Shown here piece by piece: positions 9,426 through 20,222 of a stretch of 64,000 nucleotides of DNA. A program made the position numbers and the translations under genes. The notes under the pieces were generated by a model. The model was not told the origin of the DNA and made no database searches. It saw only the letters and a program-made list of their open reading frames with translations. The stretch covers positions 1,058,427-1,122,426 of the forward strand of contig JAHQXD010000001.1 of the NCBI GenBank assembly GCA_019449655.1, given 5' to 3'. Origin of the DNA: Ferrigenium straubiae (GTDB taxonomy: Bacteria > Pseudomonadota > Gammaproteobacteria > Burkholderiales > Gallionellaceae). Position 1 is the stretch's first letter, and every line of letters begins with the position of its first letter.

Positions 9426-10037
9426 TTAGTTTGCCGCCGAATCTTTACGCTCGGCCGGCATGGACACGACGCGCAGACGATCCGCCTTCTTCACCGCCAG
9501 CTGCTCGGCGATCACCTGAGACTTGGCATCCTTGCGGCGGCGCAGGGTCAGCGCAATCGCCGCCACCATCGCCACCAGCAGCAATACCGCGGCGATCTCG
9601 AACGGATACACATAGTCGGTATAGATCAGCCGACCGAGCTCCTTGGTGTTGCTGTAATCGGCCGCATGCTTGACGGCTGTCTTGCCGGCCGAGGCCTCGG
9701 TGGAGCCCAGCACCCAAATCATCTCGAACGCCATGAGGCCGGCCAACACCGCGCCGAACGGCAGCCAGCGCCAGAGGTCCTGGCGCAGTTGAACCAGGTT
9801 GATGTCCAGCATCATCACCACGAACAGGAACAGCACCATGACCGCGCCGACGTACACCAGCACCAGGGTGATGGCGAGGAACTCGGCCTCCAGCAGCAGC
9901 CAGATGCCCGCGGAAGCAATGAACGCCAGCACCAGGAACAGCACGGCATGCACCGGGTTGCGCGCGGTGATCACGCGCAATCCCGCGAACACGGTCAGCG
10001 CCGCAAACAGGTAAAACACGATGGTCTCGAAATTCAT
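9426..10037 (-). CDS. nuoJ: NADH-quinone oxidoreductase subunit J
   Basis: 203 aa with five predicted membrane segments; begins with a helix ([20 protein letters not shown]) and the conserved [13 protein letters not shown], then [18 protein letters not shown] with the pi-bulge glycine/valine region of ND6. The cytoplasmic tail after the last helix is charged ([15 protein letters not shown]) and typical of betaproteobacterial NuoJ. Twelve bp after nuoI. Confidence 0.96.
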   Translation of the reverse strand: MNFETIVFYLFAALTVFAGLRVITARNPVHAVLFLVLAFIASAGIWLLLEAEFLAITLVLVYVGAVMVLFLFVVMMLDINLVQLRQDLWRWLPFGAVLAGLMAFEMIWVLGSTEASAGKTAVKHAADYSNTKELGRLIYTDYVYPFEIAAVLLLVAMVAAIALTLRRRKDAKSQVIAEQLAVKKADRLRVVSMPAERKDSAAN

Positions 10038-10049
10038 CTGACTGTCCTC

Positions 10050-10538
10050 TTATCGGTACTTCGCATCCGCCGCGCGATCCTTGGCGATCTGCTCTTCGTA
10101 TTTGTCACCGTTCGCCAGCAGCATGGCCTTGGTGTAATACAGGTCGCCTGGCTTCTCGCCGTGGTACTCGAACACGCGGGTTTCGACGATCGCATCCACC
10201 GGGCAGGATTCCTCGCAGAAGCCGCAAAAAATGCACTTGTACAGGTCGATGTCGTACTGCGTGGTGCGGCGCGTGCCGTCCTCGCTCTCCGCCACCTCGA
10301 TCTTGATCGCCATGGCCGGGCACACCGCCTCGCACAGCTTGCAGCCGATGCAGCGCTCCTCGCCGTTGGCATAACGGCGCTGCGCATGCAGGCCGCGGAA
10401 ACGGAAGCCCTGCGGAGTCTTCTCTTCCGGATACTGCACGGTGATCTTGCGCGCGAAGAAGTAGCGCCCCGTCAGCGCCAAGCCCTTGACCAGTTCGTAC
10501 AGCAGGAAGGTCTTGAAGAAGTTTGCTATTTTTTCCAT
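10050..10538 (-). CDS. nuoI: NADH-quinone oxidoreductase subunit I (two 4Fe-4S)
   Basis: 162 aa ferredoxin-like peripheral-arm subunit. Two CxxCxxCxxxCP motifs are seen: [12 protein letters not shown] and [12 protein letters not shown], binding clusters N6a and N6b that pass electrons toward NuoB. An N-terminal amphipathic helix ([20 protein letters not shown]) anchors it to the membrane arm. Fifteen bp after nuoH. Confidence 0.97.
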   Translation of the reverse strand: MEKIANFFKTFLLYELVKGLALTGRYFFARKITVQYPEEKTPQGFRFRGLHAQRRYANGEERCIGCKLCEAVCPAMAIKIEVAESEDGTRRTTQYDIDLYKCIFCGFCEESCPVDAIVETRVFEYHGEKPGDLYYTKAMLLANGDKYEEQIAKDRAADAKYR

Positions 10539-10553
10539 TTTTATCCCCTCCGC

Positions 10554-11594
10554 TTACCAGACCCACAGCGGGGTTTGCATCCATGCGGCAACCACCACCA
10601 CCCAGACGATAGTCAGCGGGATGAATATTTTCCAGCCCAGCCGCATCAACTGGTCATAGCGGTAGCGCGGGAAGGTCGCGCGGAACCACAGGAACAGGAA
10701 CAGGAAGAAGGAAACCTTGGCCAGCAGCCAGAAGAAACTGTCCGGCAGGAACGGCACCGGCGACAGCCAGCCGCCCAGGAACATGATAGAGGTCAGGAAG
10801 GCGATCAGGATCATGTTGGCGTATTCGGCCAGGAAGAACATCGCGAACGCCATGCCGGAATATTCCACATGGAAGCCCGCGACGATTTCCGACTCGCCTT
10901 CCGCCATGTCGAACGGTGCGCGGTTGGTCTCGGCCACGCCGGAGATGAAGTACACCAGGAACATCGGGAACAGCGGGATCCAGTACCAGTTCAGCAGGCC
11001 GAGGCTGCCCTGCTGACCCTTGACGATGTCGCCGAGGTTCATGCTCTGCGAGGCCAGCAACACGCACACCAGCGCGAAGCCCATCGCGATCTCGTACGAC
11101 ACGATCTGCGCGGCGGAACGTACCGCGCCGAGGAAGGCATACTTGGAGTTGGACGCCCAGCCGGCGATGATGATGCCGTACACCGCCAGCGAAGTCATCG
11201 CCAGGATATAGAGCAGCCCCGCATTGAGGTTGGACACCACCATCCCGTCGCCGAACGGCATCACCGCCCAGGCCGCGAGCGACGGCGCGAGGCCGAGAAT
11301 GGGCGCCGCGATGAACAGGAATTTGTTCGACTTGGTCGGAATGACGATTTCCTTGAACAGCAGCTTCACACCGTCGGCGAGCGGCTGGATCAGGCCGTAG
11401 GGGCCGACGCGGTTCGGGCCGATGCGGATCTGCATGTAGCCGATGACCTTGCGTTCTGCCAGCGTCAGGTAGGCGACCGTCAGCATGATCGGCACCGTGA
11501 TGACCATGATTTTCACTATGGTCCAGACCGGCAGCCATGCCGACCCGAGCAGTTCCTGCCCGAGCTGTTGCAAAGTTTGCAGCAATTCCATCAT
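10554..11594 (-). CDS. nuoH: NADH-quinone oxidoreductase subunit H
   Basis: 346 aa, eight-helix membrane subunit that forms the quinone chamber with NuoB and NuoD. Conserved blocks: [39 protein letters not shown] with the acidic residues of the loop near the quinone, and [19 protein letters not shown]. The ATG overlaps the nuoG stop by 4 nt (ATGA), so translation is coupled. The final [18 protein letters not shown] is normal for the family. Confidence 0.97.
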   Translation of the reverse strand: MMELLQTLQQLGQELLGSAWLPVWTIVKIMVITVPIMLTVAYLTLAERKVIGYMQIRIGPNRVGPYGLIQPLADGVKLLFKEIVIPTKSNKFLFIAAPILGLAPSLAAWAVMPFGDGMVVSNLNAGLLYILAMTSLAVYGIIIAGWASNSKYAFLGAVRSAAQIVSYEIAMGFALVCVLLASQSMNLGDIVKGQQGSLGLLNWYWIPLFPMFLVYFISGVAETNRAPFDMAEGESEIVAGFHVEYSGMAFAMFFLAEYANMILIAFLTSIMFLGGWLSPVPFLPDSFFWLLAKVSFFLFLFLWFRATFPRYRYDQLMRLGWKIFIPLTIVWVVVVAAWMQTPLWVW

Positions 11595-13921
11595 GCGCGC
11601 TCCACAGTAATCGTTCCAAACATCGCGCCCAGTTCCGCCGTCGCCGGATGACCCGCCGCCACACGCGCGCAGCCGGCGGGCAGGGAATCATCCGCCCGCA
11701 CCGCCAGACGCACCATTGTCCTGCTCTGGCTAACCTTCACGGCATCGCCGGATTTCACGCCCAGTTTCTGCAACTCGCTGCTATGCATCGATACGCAAGG
11801 GGTTGCGGCATCGCGGGTCTTCTGCAGCGAGCTCGCACGGCGCACCAGCGCATCGGCCGCGTAGATCGGCACATCGGCGATGCGCTGCAAGCCTCCGGCA
11901 GCAGGCGCTGCCGGTTGGATCGCGATCCCTTCGAGGTGATTATTCAGCCGCTCCGCCACCGCCGGGCCGGACAACGCCTCGTCGCGCACTGCTTCGCTGG
12001 TGTCGTAATCGAAGCCCTGCACTTCGAGCAGGTTGCCCAGTACGCGCAGCACCTTCCATGCCGGACGGGCATCGCCGAGCGGCTTGACCGTACCCTTGAA
12101 GCTCTGGACGCGCCCCTCGGTGCTGACAAAGGTGCCGGAAGTTTCGGTGAACGGCGCGATCGGCAGCAAAACGTTGGCGTAATCGGTTGCATGGTGTTTG
12201 TATGCGGACAAGGCCACCACCAGGTCGGCGGCGTACATCGCTGCCATCGCCTGTTGCGAGTCATGCATGTCCAGTTCCGGCTCGACGTTCAGCAGGAGGT
12301 AGGCCTTGCACGGCGATGCCACCATCTGCGCGGCATTTGCGCCATTGCCGGACGGCACCGCACTGGCGAGATAGCCGCCGACGCTGTTGGCCGCCTCGCC
12401 GAGGAAGCCGAATTTTGCGCCGCACAGTGCGGCGATCTTCTCCGCGAACACGGCAAGCTGCGCCGCCTGTGGATGCTGCTGCGCGAAATTTCCGAGCAGC
12501 ACCGCGGCGCGTTCACCGCTTGCGAGGCTCTTCGCAATAGCCGCGGCCTCGCTGCCGACCGTGACGTTCTCGACGCCCTGCGTGCTGCCCTGCTTCTCGG
12601 CCGCCAGCGCCTTGAGGATTTGCGCCAGCATGTTGGCCATGTCACTTGGCGCGACGATGGCCTTGTTCGCGACCGGCATCAGCAGGTCGTCGTCGCTCGA
12701 ATGCACGATGCTGGCCTGAGCGCCCTTCTTGACCGCCTGGCGCACGCGCTGCGCGAGCAGCGGATGATCCTTGCGCAGGAAGCTGCCGACGATCAGGAAA
12801 CGGTCGCGGGTATTGATGTCGGCGACCGGCATGCCCAGCCAGGGTGCGCCGGCCTGCTTGCCGTCCGCGCCGAAGTCGGACTGGCGCAGGCGGAAATCGA
12901 TGTTGTTGCTGCCTAGGCCGCGCATGAGTTTCTGCAGCAGGTAGAGTTCTTCCAGCGTGCTGTGCGGCGTCGCCAGCGCGCCGATCTGCTCGGCCCCGGC
13001 GCCGCAGCCGATCTGGTGCAGCGCCTTCGCCACGTATTCCAGCGCAACCTGCCATTCGACTTCCTGCCACTTGCCGTCCTGCTTGAGCATCGGCTTGGTC
13101 AGGCGTTCCGGCGCATTCAGCCCTTCGTAACTGAAACGGTCCTTGTCGGAAATCCAGCATTCGTTGACGGCTTCGTTTTCGATCGGCAGGACGCGCATCA
13201 CCTTGTGGTTCTTCACCTGAACCGCGAGTTTGGAGCCCAGTCCGTCATGCGGGCTGACCGACTTGCGCCGCGACAGCTCCCAGCTGCGCGCGGTGTAGCG
13301 GAACGGCTTGCTGGTCAGCGCGCCGACCGGGCACAGATCGATCATGTTGCCGGACAGTTCGGAATCCACCGTGCTGTCCACGAAGCTCATGATCTCGGAA
13401 TGCTCGCCGCGGAACGCCATGCCCAGTTCCATCATGCCGCCGATTTCCTGCCCAAAGCGCACGCAGCGCGTGCACTGGATGCAGCGGCTCATTTCCTTCG
13501 TGGAAATCAGCGCGCCGACATCCTTGTGCATCACGACGCGTTTTTCCTCGCTGTAGCGCGACGCCGTCGCGCCGTAGCCCATCGCCACGTCCTGCAGCTG
13601 GCATTCGCCGCCCTGATCGCAAACCGGGCAATCCAGCGGATGGTTGATGAGCAGGAACTCCATCACGCCCTTCTGCGCCTTGACCGCCACCTCGGAATGG
13701 GTCTTGACCTTCATGCCGTCGGTGGCCGGCGTCGCGCACGCGGGCAGCGGCTTGGGCGCCTTTTCCACCTCGACCAGGCACATGCGGCAGTTGGCCGCGA
13801 TGGACAGTTTCTTGTGATAGCAGAAGTGCGGGATATGAACGCCCGCCTTGCGCGCCGCGTCCATCACGGTGGAGCCGCGCTCGGTTTCAACCAGCTTGCC
13901 GTCAATTTCGATGTTGATCAT
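11591..13921 (-). CDS. nuoG: NADH-quinone oxidoreductase subunit G
   Basis: 776 aa, the large iron-sulfur subunit. N-terminal 2Fe-2S domain with [19 protein letters not shown], a His-Cys 4Fe-4S site ([18 protein letters not shown]), then [16 protein letters not shown] and [13 protein letters not shown] for the next cluster. The remaining two thirds is a degenerate molybdopterin-oxidoreductase fold without cofactor in this family. It ends in a small beta domain ([19 protein letters not shown]). Overlaps nuoH by 4 nt and follows nuoF by 21 bp. Confidence 0.96.
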   Translation of the reverse strand: MINIEIDGKLVETERGSTVMDAARKAGVHIPHFCYHKKLSIAANCRMCLVEVEKAPKPLPACATPATDGMKVKTHSEVAVKAQKGVMEFLLINHPLDCPVCDQGGECQLQDVAMGYGATASRYSEEKRVVMHKDVGALISTKEMSRCIQCTRCVRFGQEIGGMMELGMAFRGEHSEIMSFVDSTVDSELSGNMIDLCPVGALTSKPFRYTARSWELSRRKSVSPHDGLGSKLAVQVKNHKVMRVLPIENEAVNECWISDKDRFSYEGLNAPERLTKPMLKQDGKWQEVEWQVALEYVAKALHQIGCGAGAEQIGALATPHSTLEELYLLQKLMRGLGSNNIDFRLRQSDFGADGKQAGAPWLGMPVADINTRDRFLIVGSFLRKDHPLLAQRVRQAVKKGAQASIVHSSDDDLLMPVANKAIVAPSDMANMLAQILKALAAEKQGSTQGVENVTVGSEAAAIAKSLASGERAAVLLGNFAQQHPQAAQLAVFAEKIAALCGAKFGFLGEAANSVGGYLASAVPSGNGANAAQMVASPCKAYLLLNVEPELDMHDSQQAMAAMYAADLVVALSAYKHHATDYANVLLPIAPFTETSGTFVSTEGRVQSFKGTVKPLGDARPAWKVLRVLGNLLEVQGFDYDTSEAVRDEALSGPAVAERLNNHLEGIAIQPAAPAAGGLQRIADVPIYAADALVRRASSLQKTRDAATPCVSMHSSELQKLGVKSGDAVKVSQSRTMVRLAVRADDSLPAGCARVAAGHPATAELGAMFGTITVERA

Positions 13922-13942
13922 TGCTCACCTGACCCGTCAGCC

Positions 13943-15208
13943 TTACACCAAGCAGCGCTTGTGTTCGATGTGATATTCAAATTCGCTGCGGAAATGCCTG
14001 AGCATCCCCTGCACCGGCCAAACCGCCGCTTCGCCCAAGGCACAGATGGTGCGTCCGGCGATGTTCTCCCCCACGCTCAGCAGCAGATCCAGGTCTTCCT
14101 TGCGCCCCTCGCCGTGCTCGATGCGATGCACGACGCGATACAGCCAGCCGGTGCCTTCGCGGCACGGCGTGCACTGCCCGCAGGATTCCTCGTAGTAGAA
14201 ATAGGACAAACGCTCCAGCGCGCGCACCATGCAGGTCGTCTCGTCCATGACGATCACCGCGCCGCTGCCCAGTCCGGAACCCGCCTTGGAGATGGAATCG
14301 TAGTCCATGGTCAGCCCCATCATGATCTCGGCGGGCAGCACCGGCATCGAAGAGCCGCCGGGGATCACCGCCTTGAGGGTGTGGCCGTCGCGCACTCCGC
14401 CCGCCATCTTCAGCAGCTCGGGAAACGGCGTGCCCATCGGCACCTCGAAGTTGCCGGGATTATTCACGTGGCCGGATACCGAGAACAGCTTGGTGCCGCC
14501 GTTGTTAGGCTTGCCCAGTTCCAGGAATTTCTGCCCGCCGTTGTTGATGATGTACGGGATGCTGGAAAAGGTTTCGGTGTTGTTGATGGTGGTCGGCTTG
14601 CCGTACAGGCCGAAGGTTGCGGGGAAAGGCGGCTTGTAGCGCGGCTGGCCCTTCTTGCCCTCGATGGATTCCAGCAGCGCGGTTTCTTCGCCGCAGACAT
14701 AGGCGCCGTAGCCCAGGTGGTTATGCAGGTCGAAACAGAAATCCGTGCCCAGGATGTTGTCGCCGAGGTAACCGGCGGCGCGCGCCAGTTCACAGGCTTC
14801 TTCCATGCGTTCGTAGGCCTCGAAGATTTCGCCGTGCACGTAGTTGTAGCCGGTCTTCACCCCCATCGTGTAGGCGGCGATCGCCATGCCCTCGATGAGC
14901 AGGTGCGGGTTGTAGCGCAGGATGTCCCAGTCCTTGCAGGTGCCGGGCTCGCCCTCGTCGGTGTTGCAGACGATGTACTTGTCACCCTTGTAGTCCTTGG
15001 GCATGAAGCTCCACTTCAGCCCAGTCGGGAAGCCCGCGCCGCCGCGCCCGCGTAGCGCCGACAGCTTGACTTCGGCGATGATCGCTTCGGGCGCCATCTT
15101 CTCGGTCAGCACCTTGCGCAACGCCTGGTAGCCGCCGACCTTGAGATAGTTTTCCAGCGTCCAGGGCTGATCGAAATCCATCGTGGTGAGAATGACCGGG
15201 CCTCTCAT
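13943..15208 (-). CDS. nuoF: NADH-quinone oxidoreductase subunit F
   Basis: 421 aa flavoprotein subunit: binds NADH and FMN and carries cluster N3. [15 protein letters not shown] is the glycine-rich nucleotide loop; [15 protein letters not shown] plus the downstream [14 protein letters not shown] supply the four cysteines of the 4Fe-4S site. The ATG at 15208 overlaps the nuoE stop by 4 nt. A later ATG ([11 protein letters not shown]) is an alternative start, but coupling to nuoE favours the one given. Confidence 0.96.
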   Translation of the reverse strand: MRGPVILTTMDFDQPWTLENYLKVGGYQALRKVLTEKMAPEAIIAEVKLSALRGRGGAGFPTGLKWSFMPKDYKGDKYIVCNTDEGEPGTCKDWDILRYNPHLLIEGMAIAAYTMGVKTGYNYVHGEIFEAYERMEEACELARAAGYLGDNILGTDFCFDLHNHLGYGAYVCGEETALLESIEGKKGQPRYKPPFPATFGLYGKPTTINNTETFSSIPYIINNGGQKFLELGKPNNGGTKLFSVSGHVNNPGNFEVPMGTPFPELLKMAGGVRDGHTLKAVIPGGSSMPVLPAEIMMGLTMDYDSISKAGSGLGSGAVIVMDETTCMVRALERLSYFYYEESCGQCTPCREGTGWLYRVVHRIEHGEGRKEDLDLLLSVGENIAGRTICALGEAAVWPVQGMLRHFRSEFEYHIEHKRCLV

Positions 15209-15684
15209 GATTTATCCAGCTCCGCCAAAAGTTGATCGATCTTCTCTTTGCCCAGACGGCCGCAAAGCCTCTTGTTGTTCACGGTAAGCAGCGGCGCATC
15301 CTTGCACGCCCCCATGCACTCGCCTTCGCGCAGGCCGAACTTTCCGTCAGCCGTCACCTCGCCCAGGCCAATGCCCAGCTTGGATTTCAGGTAAGCCACG
15401 GTTTCTTCTGCCCCGCACAGCGTGCATGACAGGTTGGTACACACGGTGAGGGTGTGCTTGCCCATCGGCTTGAGGTTGTACATGTGGTAGAAGGTCGCGA
15501 CCTCGTACACCGCCATTTTCGGCATGCCCAGGTAGGCCGCGACATCTGCCATGTCCTCGTTGGCGATCCAGCCCTTTTCGTCCTGCACGAAACGCAGCGC
15601 GGCCATCACTGCGGACTGTTTCTGGTCCGCGGGATACTTTTTCAACTCGCGGTTGATTCTGGTTTGTATTTGTTCGGATAACAT
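15205..15684 (-). CDS. nuoE: NADH-quinone oxidoreductase subunit E
   Basis: 159 aa, thioredoxin-like 2Fe-2S (N1a) subunit. Cysteines fall in [10 protein letters not shown] and [13 protein letters not shown], the usual C-x4-C and C-x3-C pairs. The start at ATG 15684 is set by its one-base overlap with the nuoD stop (TGATG) and by the family N-terminus ([18 protein letters not shown]). A longer open frame upstream is only a shadow within nuoD. Confidence 0.96.
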   Translation of the reverse strand: MLSEQIQTRINRELKKYPADQKQSAVMAALRFVQDEKGWIANEDMADVAAYLGMPKMAVYEVATFYHMYNLKPMGKHTLTVCTNLSCTLCGAEETVAYLKSKLGIGLGEVTADGKFGLREGECMGACKDAPLLTVNNKRLCGRLGKEKIDQLLAELDKS

Positions 15685-16937
15685 CAGCGATCCACCTCTC
15701 CGAAAACAATGTCCTGCGTGCCGATGATGGTCACCACGTCGGCAATCATGTGCCCGCGGCACATCTCGTCCAGCGCTGCCATGTGGGCGAAGCCGGGCGC
15801 ACGTATCTTCATGCGGTAGGGCTTGTTCGCACCGTCCGAAATCAGGTAGATGCCGAACTCGCCCTTGGGGTGCTCCACCGCCGCATAGGCCTCGCCGACC
15901 GGCATGTGCATGCCTTCGGAAAACAGCTTGAAGTGGTGGATCAACTCCTCCATGTTCTGCTTCATCGCCTCGCGCTTGGGCGGCGCAAACTTGAAATTGT
16001 CGGTAATCACCGGGCCGGGATTGGCGCGCAGCCAGGCAATGCATTGCTTGATGATGCGGTTCGCCTGGCGCAGCTCCTCGACGCGCACCAGATAACGGTC
16101 ATAGGAATCGCCGTTGGTACCGACCGGGATATCGAAATCCAGCCGGTCATAGACTTCATAGGGCTGCTTCTTGCGCAGATCCCATTCAATACCAGAACCG
16201 CGCAGCATCGGGCCGGTAAAACCCAGCGCCAGTGCGCGCTCCGGCGAGACCACGCCGATGCCGACGGTACGCTGCTTCCAGATGCGGTTATCGGTCAGCA
16301 GCGTCTCGTATTCATCGATGTAGGTGGGGAAGCGATTGGTGAAGTCTTCCAGGAAATCGAGCAGCGAGCCCTGACGGTTTTCGTTGAGCTTTTTCACCGC
16401 CGCGGCGTTGTGGATTTTCGATGGCTGATATTGCGGCATGGTGTCCGGCAGATCGCGGTACACCCCGCCCGGCCGGTAATAGGCCGCGTGCATGCGCGCG
16501 CCGGATACCGCCTCGTAGGCGTCGAACAGATCTTCGCGCTCGCGGAAGCAATACAGGAACATGGTCATCGCGCCGATGTCCAGCGCGTGCGCACCCAGCC
16601 AGAGCAGGTGGTTCTCGATGCGGGTGATCTCGTCGAACATCACGCGGATGTACTGTGCGCGCAAAGGTACTTCGATACCCGCCAGCTTCTCGACCGCCAT
16701 CACATAGCCATGCTCGTTGCTCATCATCGAAACGTAATCGAGCCGGTCCATATAGGGCAGGGACTGCAGGTAGGTCTTGTTCTCGGCCAGCTTTTCGGTG
16801 CCGCGATGCAACAGCCCGATATGCGGGTCGGCACGCTCGATGACCTCGCCGTCAAGCTCCAGCACCAGGCGCAACACACCGTGCGCCGAAGGGTGCTGCG
16901 GCCCGAAGTTCATGGTGTAATTCTTTATCTCAGCCAT
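15684..16937 (-). CDS. nuoD: NADH-quinone oxidoreductase subunit D
   Basis: 417 aa, 49-kDa subunit that forms the quinone-binding site with NuoB. Conserved [21 protein letters not shown] near the N-terminus contains the histidine that contacts quinone; the second block RMDYVSMM-type region is seen as [18 protein letters not shown]-terminal DIVFGEVDR is the exact family ending. NuoC and NuoD are separate genes here, unlike the fused E. coli form. Ten bp after nuoC. Confidence 0.97.
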   Translation of the reverse strand: MAEIKNYTMNFGPQHPSAHGVLRLVLELDGEVIERADPHIGLLHRGTEKLAENKTYLQSLPYMDRLDYVSMMSNEHGYVMAVEKLAGIEVPLRAQYIRVMFDEITRIENHLLWLGAHALDIGAMTMFLYCFREREDLFDAYEAVSGARMHAAYYRPGGVYRDLPDTMPQYQPSKIHNAAAVKKLNENRQGSLLDFLEDFTNRFPTYIDEYETLLTDNRIWKQRTVGIGVVSPERALALGFTGPMLRGSGIEWDLRKKQPYEVYDRLDFDIPVGTNGDSYDRYLVRVEELRQANRIIKQCIAWLRANPGPVITDNFKFAPPKREAMKQNMEELIHHFKLFSEGMHMPVGEAYAAVEHPKGEFGIYLISDGANKPYRMKIRAPGFAHMAALDEMCRGHMIADVVTIIGTQDIVFGEVDR

Positions 16938-16947
16938 TTATGCGCCC

Positions 16948-17538
16948 TCAATTACGACCGTAGTTTTCTTCACGGATGATGCGCGGCGTCACTTCGCGCG
17001 GCTCGATCGACACCGGTTGATACACGACGCGCTGCTGCTCGGGGTCGTAGCGCATTTCCACATGACCGGACAGCGGGAAATCCTTGCGGAACGGGTTGCC
17101 GACGAAGCCGTAGTCGGTCAGGAGGCGGCGCAGATCGGGGTGGCCGGTGAACACGATGCCGTAAAGATCGAAGGCCTCGCGCTCATACCAGTTGGCGCAA
17201 GGCCAGATGTCGGTGACGGATTCCAGAACCGGAAAATCGTCATCCTCGGCGAAGATGCGCACCCGCAGGCGAACGTTGTGCACTACGGACAACAGGTGGT
17301 AGACGATGGCGAAGCGCCGGCCTTCCCAGGCACCATCGCCATAAGTGGAGTAATCCACGCCGCACAGATCGATCATCTGATCGAAACCTGCCGCATCACG
17401 CAGGCGCGTCAGCGTGTCCAGCATCCCGGCAGACTTGACCACCACGGTCAACTCACCCAGCTTCTCCTCCATACCGGCCAGCCTGTCGCCAAGCAAACCC
17501 GTCAGACTGGTACGCAACGTACTCAAATCAGCAGCCAT
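16948..17538 (-). CDS. nuoC: NADH-quinone oxidoreductase subunit C
   Basis: 196 aa, 30-kDa peripheral-arm subunit. The family signature [21 protein letters not shown] is near residue 125, followed by [19 protein letters not shown]. The start at ATG 17538 gives the usual length; the open frame continues upstream into nuoB without a plausible start. Eight bp after the nuoB stop. Confidence 0.96.
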   Translation of the reverse strand: MAADLSTLRTSLTGLLGDRLAGMEEKLGELTVVVKSAGMLDTLTRLRDAAGFDQMIDLCGVDYSTYGDGAWEGRRFAIVYHLLSVVHNVRLRVRIFAEDDDFPVLESVTDIWPCANWYEREAFDLYGIVFTGHPDLRRLLTDYGFVGNPFRKDFPLSGHVEMRYDPEQQRVVYQPVSIEPREVTPRIIREENYGRN

Positions 17539-17546
17539 AGTTAACC

Positions 17547-18023
17547 CTAACGTGCAATGGTATTGGTTCGTTTGATCTTGTTCTGCAGCTGGATGACGCC
17601 GTACAGCAGCGCCTCGGCTGTCGGCGGGCACCCCGGTACGTACACGTCCACCGGCACGATACGGTCGCAGCCGCGCACTACCGAGTAGGAATAGTGGTAA
17701 TAGCCGCCGCCGTTCGCGCACGAACCCATGGAAATCACCCAGCGCGGCTCGGCCATCTGGTCGTATACCTTGCGCAATGCCGGCGCCATCTTGTTGCACA
17801 GCGTGCCGGCCACCACCATCACGTCAGACTGGCGCGGGCTGGGGCGAAAAACCACGCCGAAGCGATCCAGATCGTAGCGTGCCGCGCCGGCATGCATCAT
17901 CTCCACCGCGCAGCAGGCCAGCCCGAAAGTCATCGGCCAAAGCGATCCGGTGCGAGTGTAATTGATGATGGTGTCGAGCGTCGTGGTGACAACACCCTTT
18001 TCCAGGATGCCTTCAATGCCCAT
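17547..18023 (-). CDS. nuoB: NADH-quinone oxidoreductase subunit B (cluster N2)
   Basis: 158 aa. Binds the terminal 4Fe-4S cluster N2 that reduces quinone. The tandem cysteines are in [12 protein letters not shown], the third in [13 protein letters not shown] and the fourth in [15 protein letters not shown], all intact. Begins [17 protein letters not shown], typical of the betaproteobacterial protein. The gap to nuoA (119 bp) is larger than between most genes of this operon and contains a small hairpin with arms CCCCGC/GCGGGG near 18106-18120. Confidence 0.97.
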   Translation of the reverse strand: MGIEGILEKGVVTTTLDTIINYTRTGSLWPMTFGLACCAVEMMHAGAARYDLDRFGVVFRPSPRQSDVMVVAGTLCNKMAPALRKVYDQMAEPRWVISMGSCANGGGYYHYSYSVVRGCDRIVPVDVYVPGCPPTAEALLYGVIQLQNKIKRTNTIAR

Positions 18024-18142
18024 GAGTAATCCCCTCTATTTTTCCGATACTGTCTTGGATGCCGTACCAATTCAGGCATTCAACGGCAATCGCGGACGGT
18101 CGCATCCCCGCTATGCGGGGCCCCTGCTTCCTGCTCATGCCG

Positions 18143-18499
18143 TTACTCCCATTCCAGCGCTCCTTTCATCCATTCGTAGATAAAGCCAACCACGAGGATG
18201 GCCAGAAAGATCATCATGGAAACAAAACCGAAGGTGCCGATTTCCTTGAGCACGACCGCCCAGGGGAAGAGGAAGGCAATTTCAAGATCGAACAGGATGA
18301 ACAGGATGGCGACAAGGTAGTAGCGCACATCGAATTTCATGCGCGCATCTTCGAAAGCCTCGAAGCCGCATTCATAGGGGGAAAGTTTTTGACTATCGGG
18401 GCGATTGGGTGAGACCAGCTTGCCCAGTACTACCGGAGCCACGCCCATCACGACACCAATACAGATGAACAGCAGCACCGGAAAATAATTTTCCAACAT
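18143..18499 (-). CDS. nuoA: NADH-quinone oxidoreductase subunit A
   Basis: 118 aa with three membrane helices, first gene of the complex I operon. The conserved loop [20 protein letters not shown] contains the cysteine of the flexible TM1-2 loop, and [15 protein letters not shown] the acidic TM2. The operon promoter should lie in 18500-18605, between this gene and the tRNA, or the tRNA transcript may read through; the sequence does not settle this. Confidence 0.97.
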   Translation of the reverse strand: MLENYFPVLLFICIGVVMGVAPVVLGKLVSPNRPDSQKLSPYECGFEAFEDARMKFDVRYYLVAILFILFDLEIAFLFPWAVVLKEIGTFGFVSMMIFLAILVVGFIYEWMKGALEWE

Positions 18500-18605
18500 T
18501 GAGCTTCCTCCCTGGATTTGGTGTGATTCGCCGGTTCGCCCGGAATCACTTTTTTATTGTTTAAGTTGCGCCGGCAATCTTTTGTGCCAGCCTATATTTA
18601 TATTC

Positions 18606-18692
<87 letters not shown>

Positions 18693-18707
18693 TATACTAC
18701 TGCAAAA

Positions 18708-19052
18708 TTATTTTGGAATCTCCCTGGACTTCGAGTCGTCGACGGGGTTAGCCGCGGGGGCCGCCGGCGCCGCATCAATGGTGGCCGGCTTTACTTTATC
18801 CATTACTCCCTGTTGTTGCGCGGGATGCGCATAAATATAAGTCAGTGCCAGACTGGTGATGAAAAACAGCGTCGCAGCGACTGCCGTGCTGCGGCTGAGA
18901 AAATTCGCGGAGCCGCTGGAACCGAACAGGCTGCCGGCCGAACCGCTACCGAATGCCGCCCCCATGTCTGCACCCTTGCCATGCTGCATCAGCACCAAGC
19001 CGATCAGCACTACGGCCGTCAAGACATGCACTACCCAAACCAATGTTTCCAC
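18708..19052 (-). CDS. secG: Preprotein translocase subunit SecG
   Basis: 114 aa, two transmembrane helices (residues about 3-21 and 53-72) separated by the glycine/serine-rich loop with FGSGSAGSLFGSSGSANFL, the hallmark of SecG. It stimulates SecYEG-mediated export. The tail is Ala/Pro-rich and variable. The start is GTG at 19052 with AGGAG 6 nt upstream. It follows tpiA on the same strand and precedes tRNA-Leu and nuoA. Confidence 0.95.
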   Translation of the reverse strand: METLVWVVHVLTAVVLIGLVLMQHGKGADMGAAFGSGSAGSLFGSSGSANFLSRSTAVAATLFFITSLALTYIYAHPAQQQGVMDKVKPATIDAAPAAPAANPVDDSKSREIPK

Positions 19053-19112
19053 GCACTGCTCCTAAAACGGAATACCAGAATACTATACCAAAATGCTATA
19101 CAAAAAGCAGAA

Positions 19113-19868
19113 TCAAACTTGACCGGCACGGCAAATCGCCAAAAACTCATCCGCCACCAGGGAAGCACCGCCGATCAACCCGCCATCGATATCCGGCATC
19201 GCGAACAGTTCAACTGCGTTATTTGCCTTCACGCTGCCTCCGTAAAGTATACACAACTCCGCCGCAATTTGACTATCGTGAGTTGCGATACGCTGGCGTA
19301 TAAAGGCGTGCACAGCCTGAGCCTGTGCCGCAGTGGCGGTTTTCCCGGTGCCGATCGCCCATACCGGCTCATAGGCCACCACCGCATTATGCAACACCTG
19401 CACTCCGCCCAACTGTATCAGAGCATCCAGTTGCCCGGCAACCACACTCTCGGTAACGCCACTTACGCGCTGCTCCAGCGTCTCGCCCACGCACAGGATA
19501 GGCGTAATCCCCGCCTGCTGCGCGGCCAGGAATTTCTCGGCTACCAGACGGCTGCTCTCGTTATAGCAGGTCCGCCGCTCAGAATGTCCAACGATTACAT
19601 GGCTGCAGCCGAAATCACGCAGCATCGAGGCGGATACTTCGCCGGTATAGGCGCCTTTTTCCAGTTGATGCACATCCTGCGCCCCCCATCCCACCGCGCT
19701 ACCGGACAATTCCTGCTGTGCCTGGGCCAAATAAGGGAATGGCACGCAAACCGCGCAATCGACATTCCGGATATGCTCCATTCCGCGGCGCACGGCATCC
19801 AGCAACTCGGCGTTCTGCGCCAGCGCACCGTACATCTTCCAATTTCCGGCAACCAGTTTGCGACGCAC
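19113..19868 (-). CDS. tpiA: Triose-phosphate isomerase
   Basis: 251 aa, interconverts dihydroxyacetone phosphate and glyceraldehyde 3-phosphate. Catalytic lysine in VAGNWKM near the N-terminus, catalytic histidine in VIVGHSERR, glutamate in [17 protein letters not shown], and phosphate loop [10 protein letters not shown]. The start is GTG 19868, which gives the family N-terminus ([12 protein letters not shown]) and standard length, with GGGG about 9 nt upstream; the open frame extends 26 codons further but without homology. Confidence 0.95.
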   Translation of the reverse strand: MRRKLVAGNWKMYGALAQNAELLDAVRRGMEHIRNVDCAVCVPFPYLAQAQQELSGSAVGWGAQDVHQLEKGAYTGEVSASMLRDFGCSHVIVGHSERRTCYNESSRLVAEKFLAAQQAGITPILCVGETLEQRVSGVTESVVAGQLDALIQLGGVQVLHNAVVAYEPVWAIGTGKTATAAQAQAVHAFIRQRIATHDSQIAAELCILYGGSVKANNAVELFAMPDIDGGLIGGASLVADEFLAICRAGQV

Positions 19869-20099
19869 CGTAATCAACCCCGAGTAATCAAGGGGCGCAA
19901 TCCTACCCGTGAACAAATGAACGGTCAATGAAACAAAACCGTGCACAAATCCGGTTGATCTACGTCAGGTTAGCGCAAGTGGCTGCATGGCAGAATAACG
20001 GGTATTCTGAGGCTCGGTGCAGCTTTGGGTATGCGGCAAATTGCCATATGCCGAAAATTGTTTTTTAAGCGCATAATTAGCCATGCTCAGAAGGTAAAA
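19869..20099. other. Divergent intergenic region, tpiA and the sensory island
   Basis: About 230 bp between the tpiA start (minus) and the first small ORF of the plus-strand unit. Apart from a possible FNR/CRP-type site at 19955-19968 I see no gene, strong terminator or repeat. Promoters for both directions must lie here. An AT-rich run TTTTTTAAGCGCATAATTAG near 20061-20080 is a reasonable place for the plus-strand -10 region, but no clear -35 pairs with it. Confidence 0.5.
19955..19968. promoter_or_regulatory. Possible FNR/CRP-family half-conserved site
   Basis: TTGAT-CTAC-GTCAG resembles the FNR/DNR-type dyad TTGAT-N4-ATCAA: first arm perfect, second arm three of five. Position between tpiA and a sensor gene makes redox or nitrate-linked control conceivable. 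It is a single short match and may be chance. Confidence 0.3.
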
Positions 20100-20222
20100 A
20101 TGAAATCCCGCAACCCTCGCCATGATGAATATCACGCGCTTGCCGAATTGCACCCACAGCAAATTCCCGGCCTGACCTTGAACAAACAGGGGTCAACTGC
20201 AACTTCAGGAAGCCACTCATGA
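20100..20222 (+). CDS. Small ORF coupled to the GGDEF-EAL gene
   Basis: 40 codons, beginning MKSRNPRHDEYHALAELHPQ. Unrecognised. It has a good ribosome site (AGAAGG, 5-6 nt from the ATG) and its TGA stop overlaps the ATG of the next gene as ATGA. That arrangement suggests a translated leader that couples to the sensor gene, or simply a small cytoplasmic protein. No membrane segment, signal or domain is seen; it is basic and hydrophilic. It could also be chance, as a 40-codon ORF is not rare. Confidence 0.4.
   Translation: MKSRNPRHDEYHALAELHPQQIPGLTLNKQGSTATSGSHS

Noticed and set aside
9666..11651. Plus-strand ORF of 661 codons opposite nuoJ-nuoH
   Set aside because: Antisense shadow across three confirmed genes and their junctions.
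12962..15055. Plus-strand ORF of 697 codons opposite nuoG/nuoF
   Set aside because: Antisense shadow across two confirmed iron-sulfur subunits.
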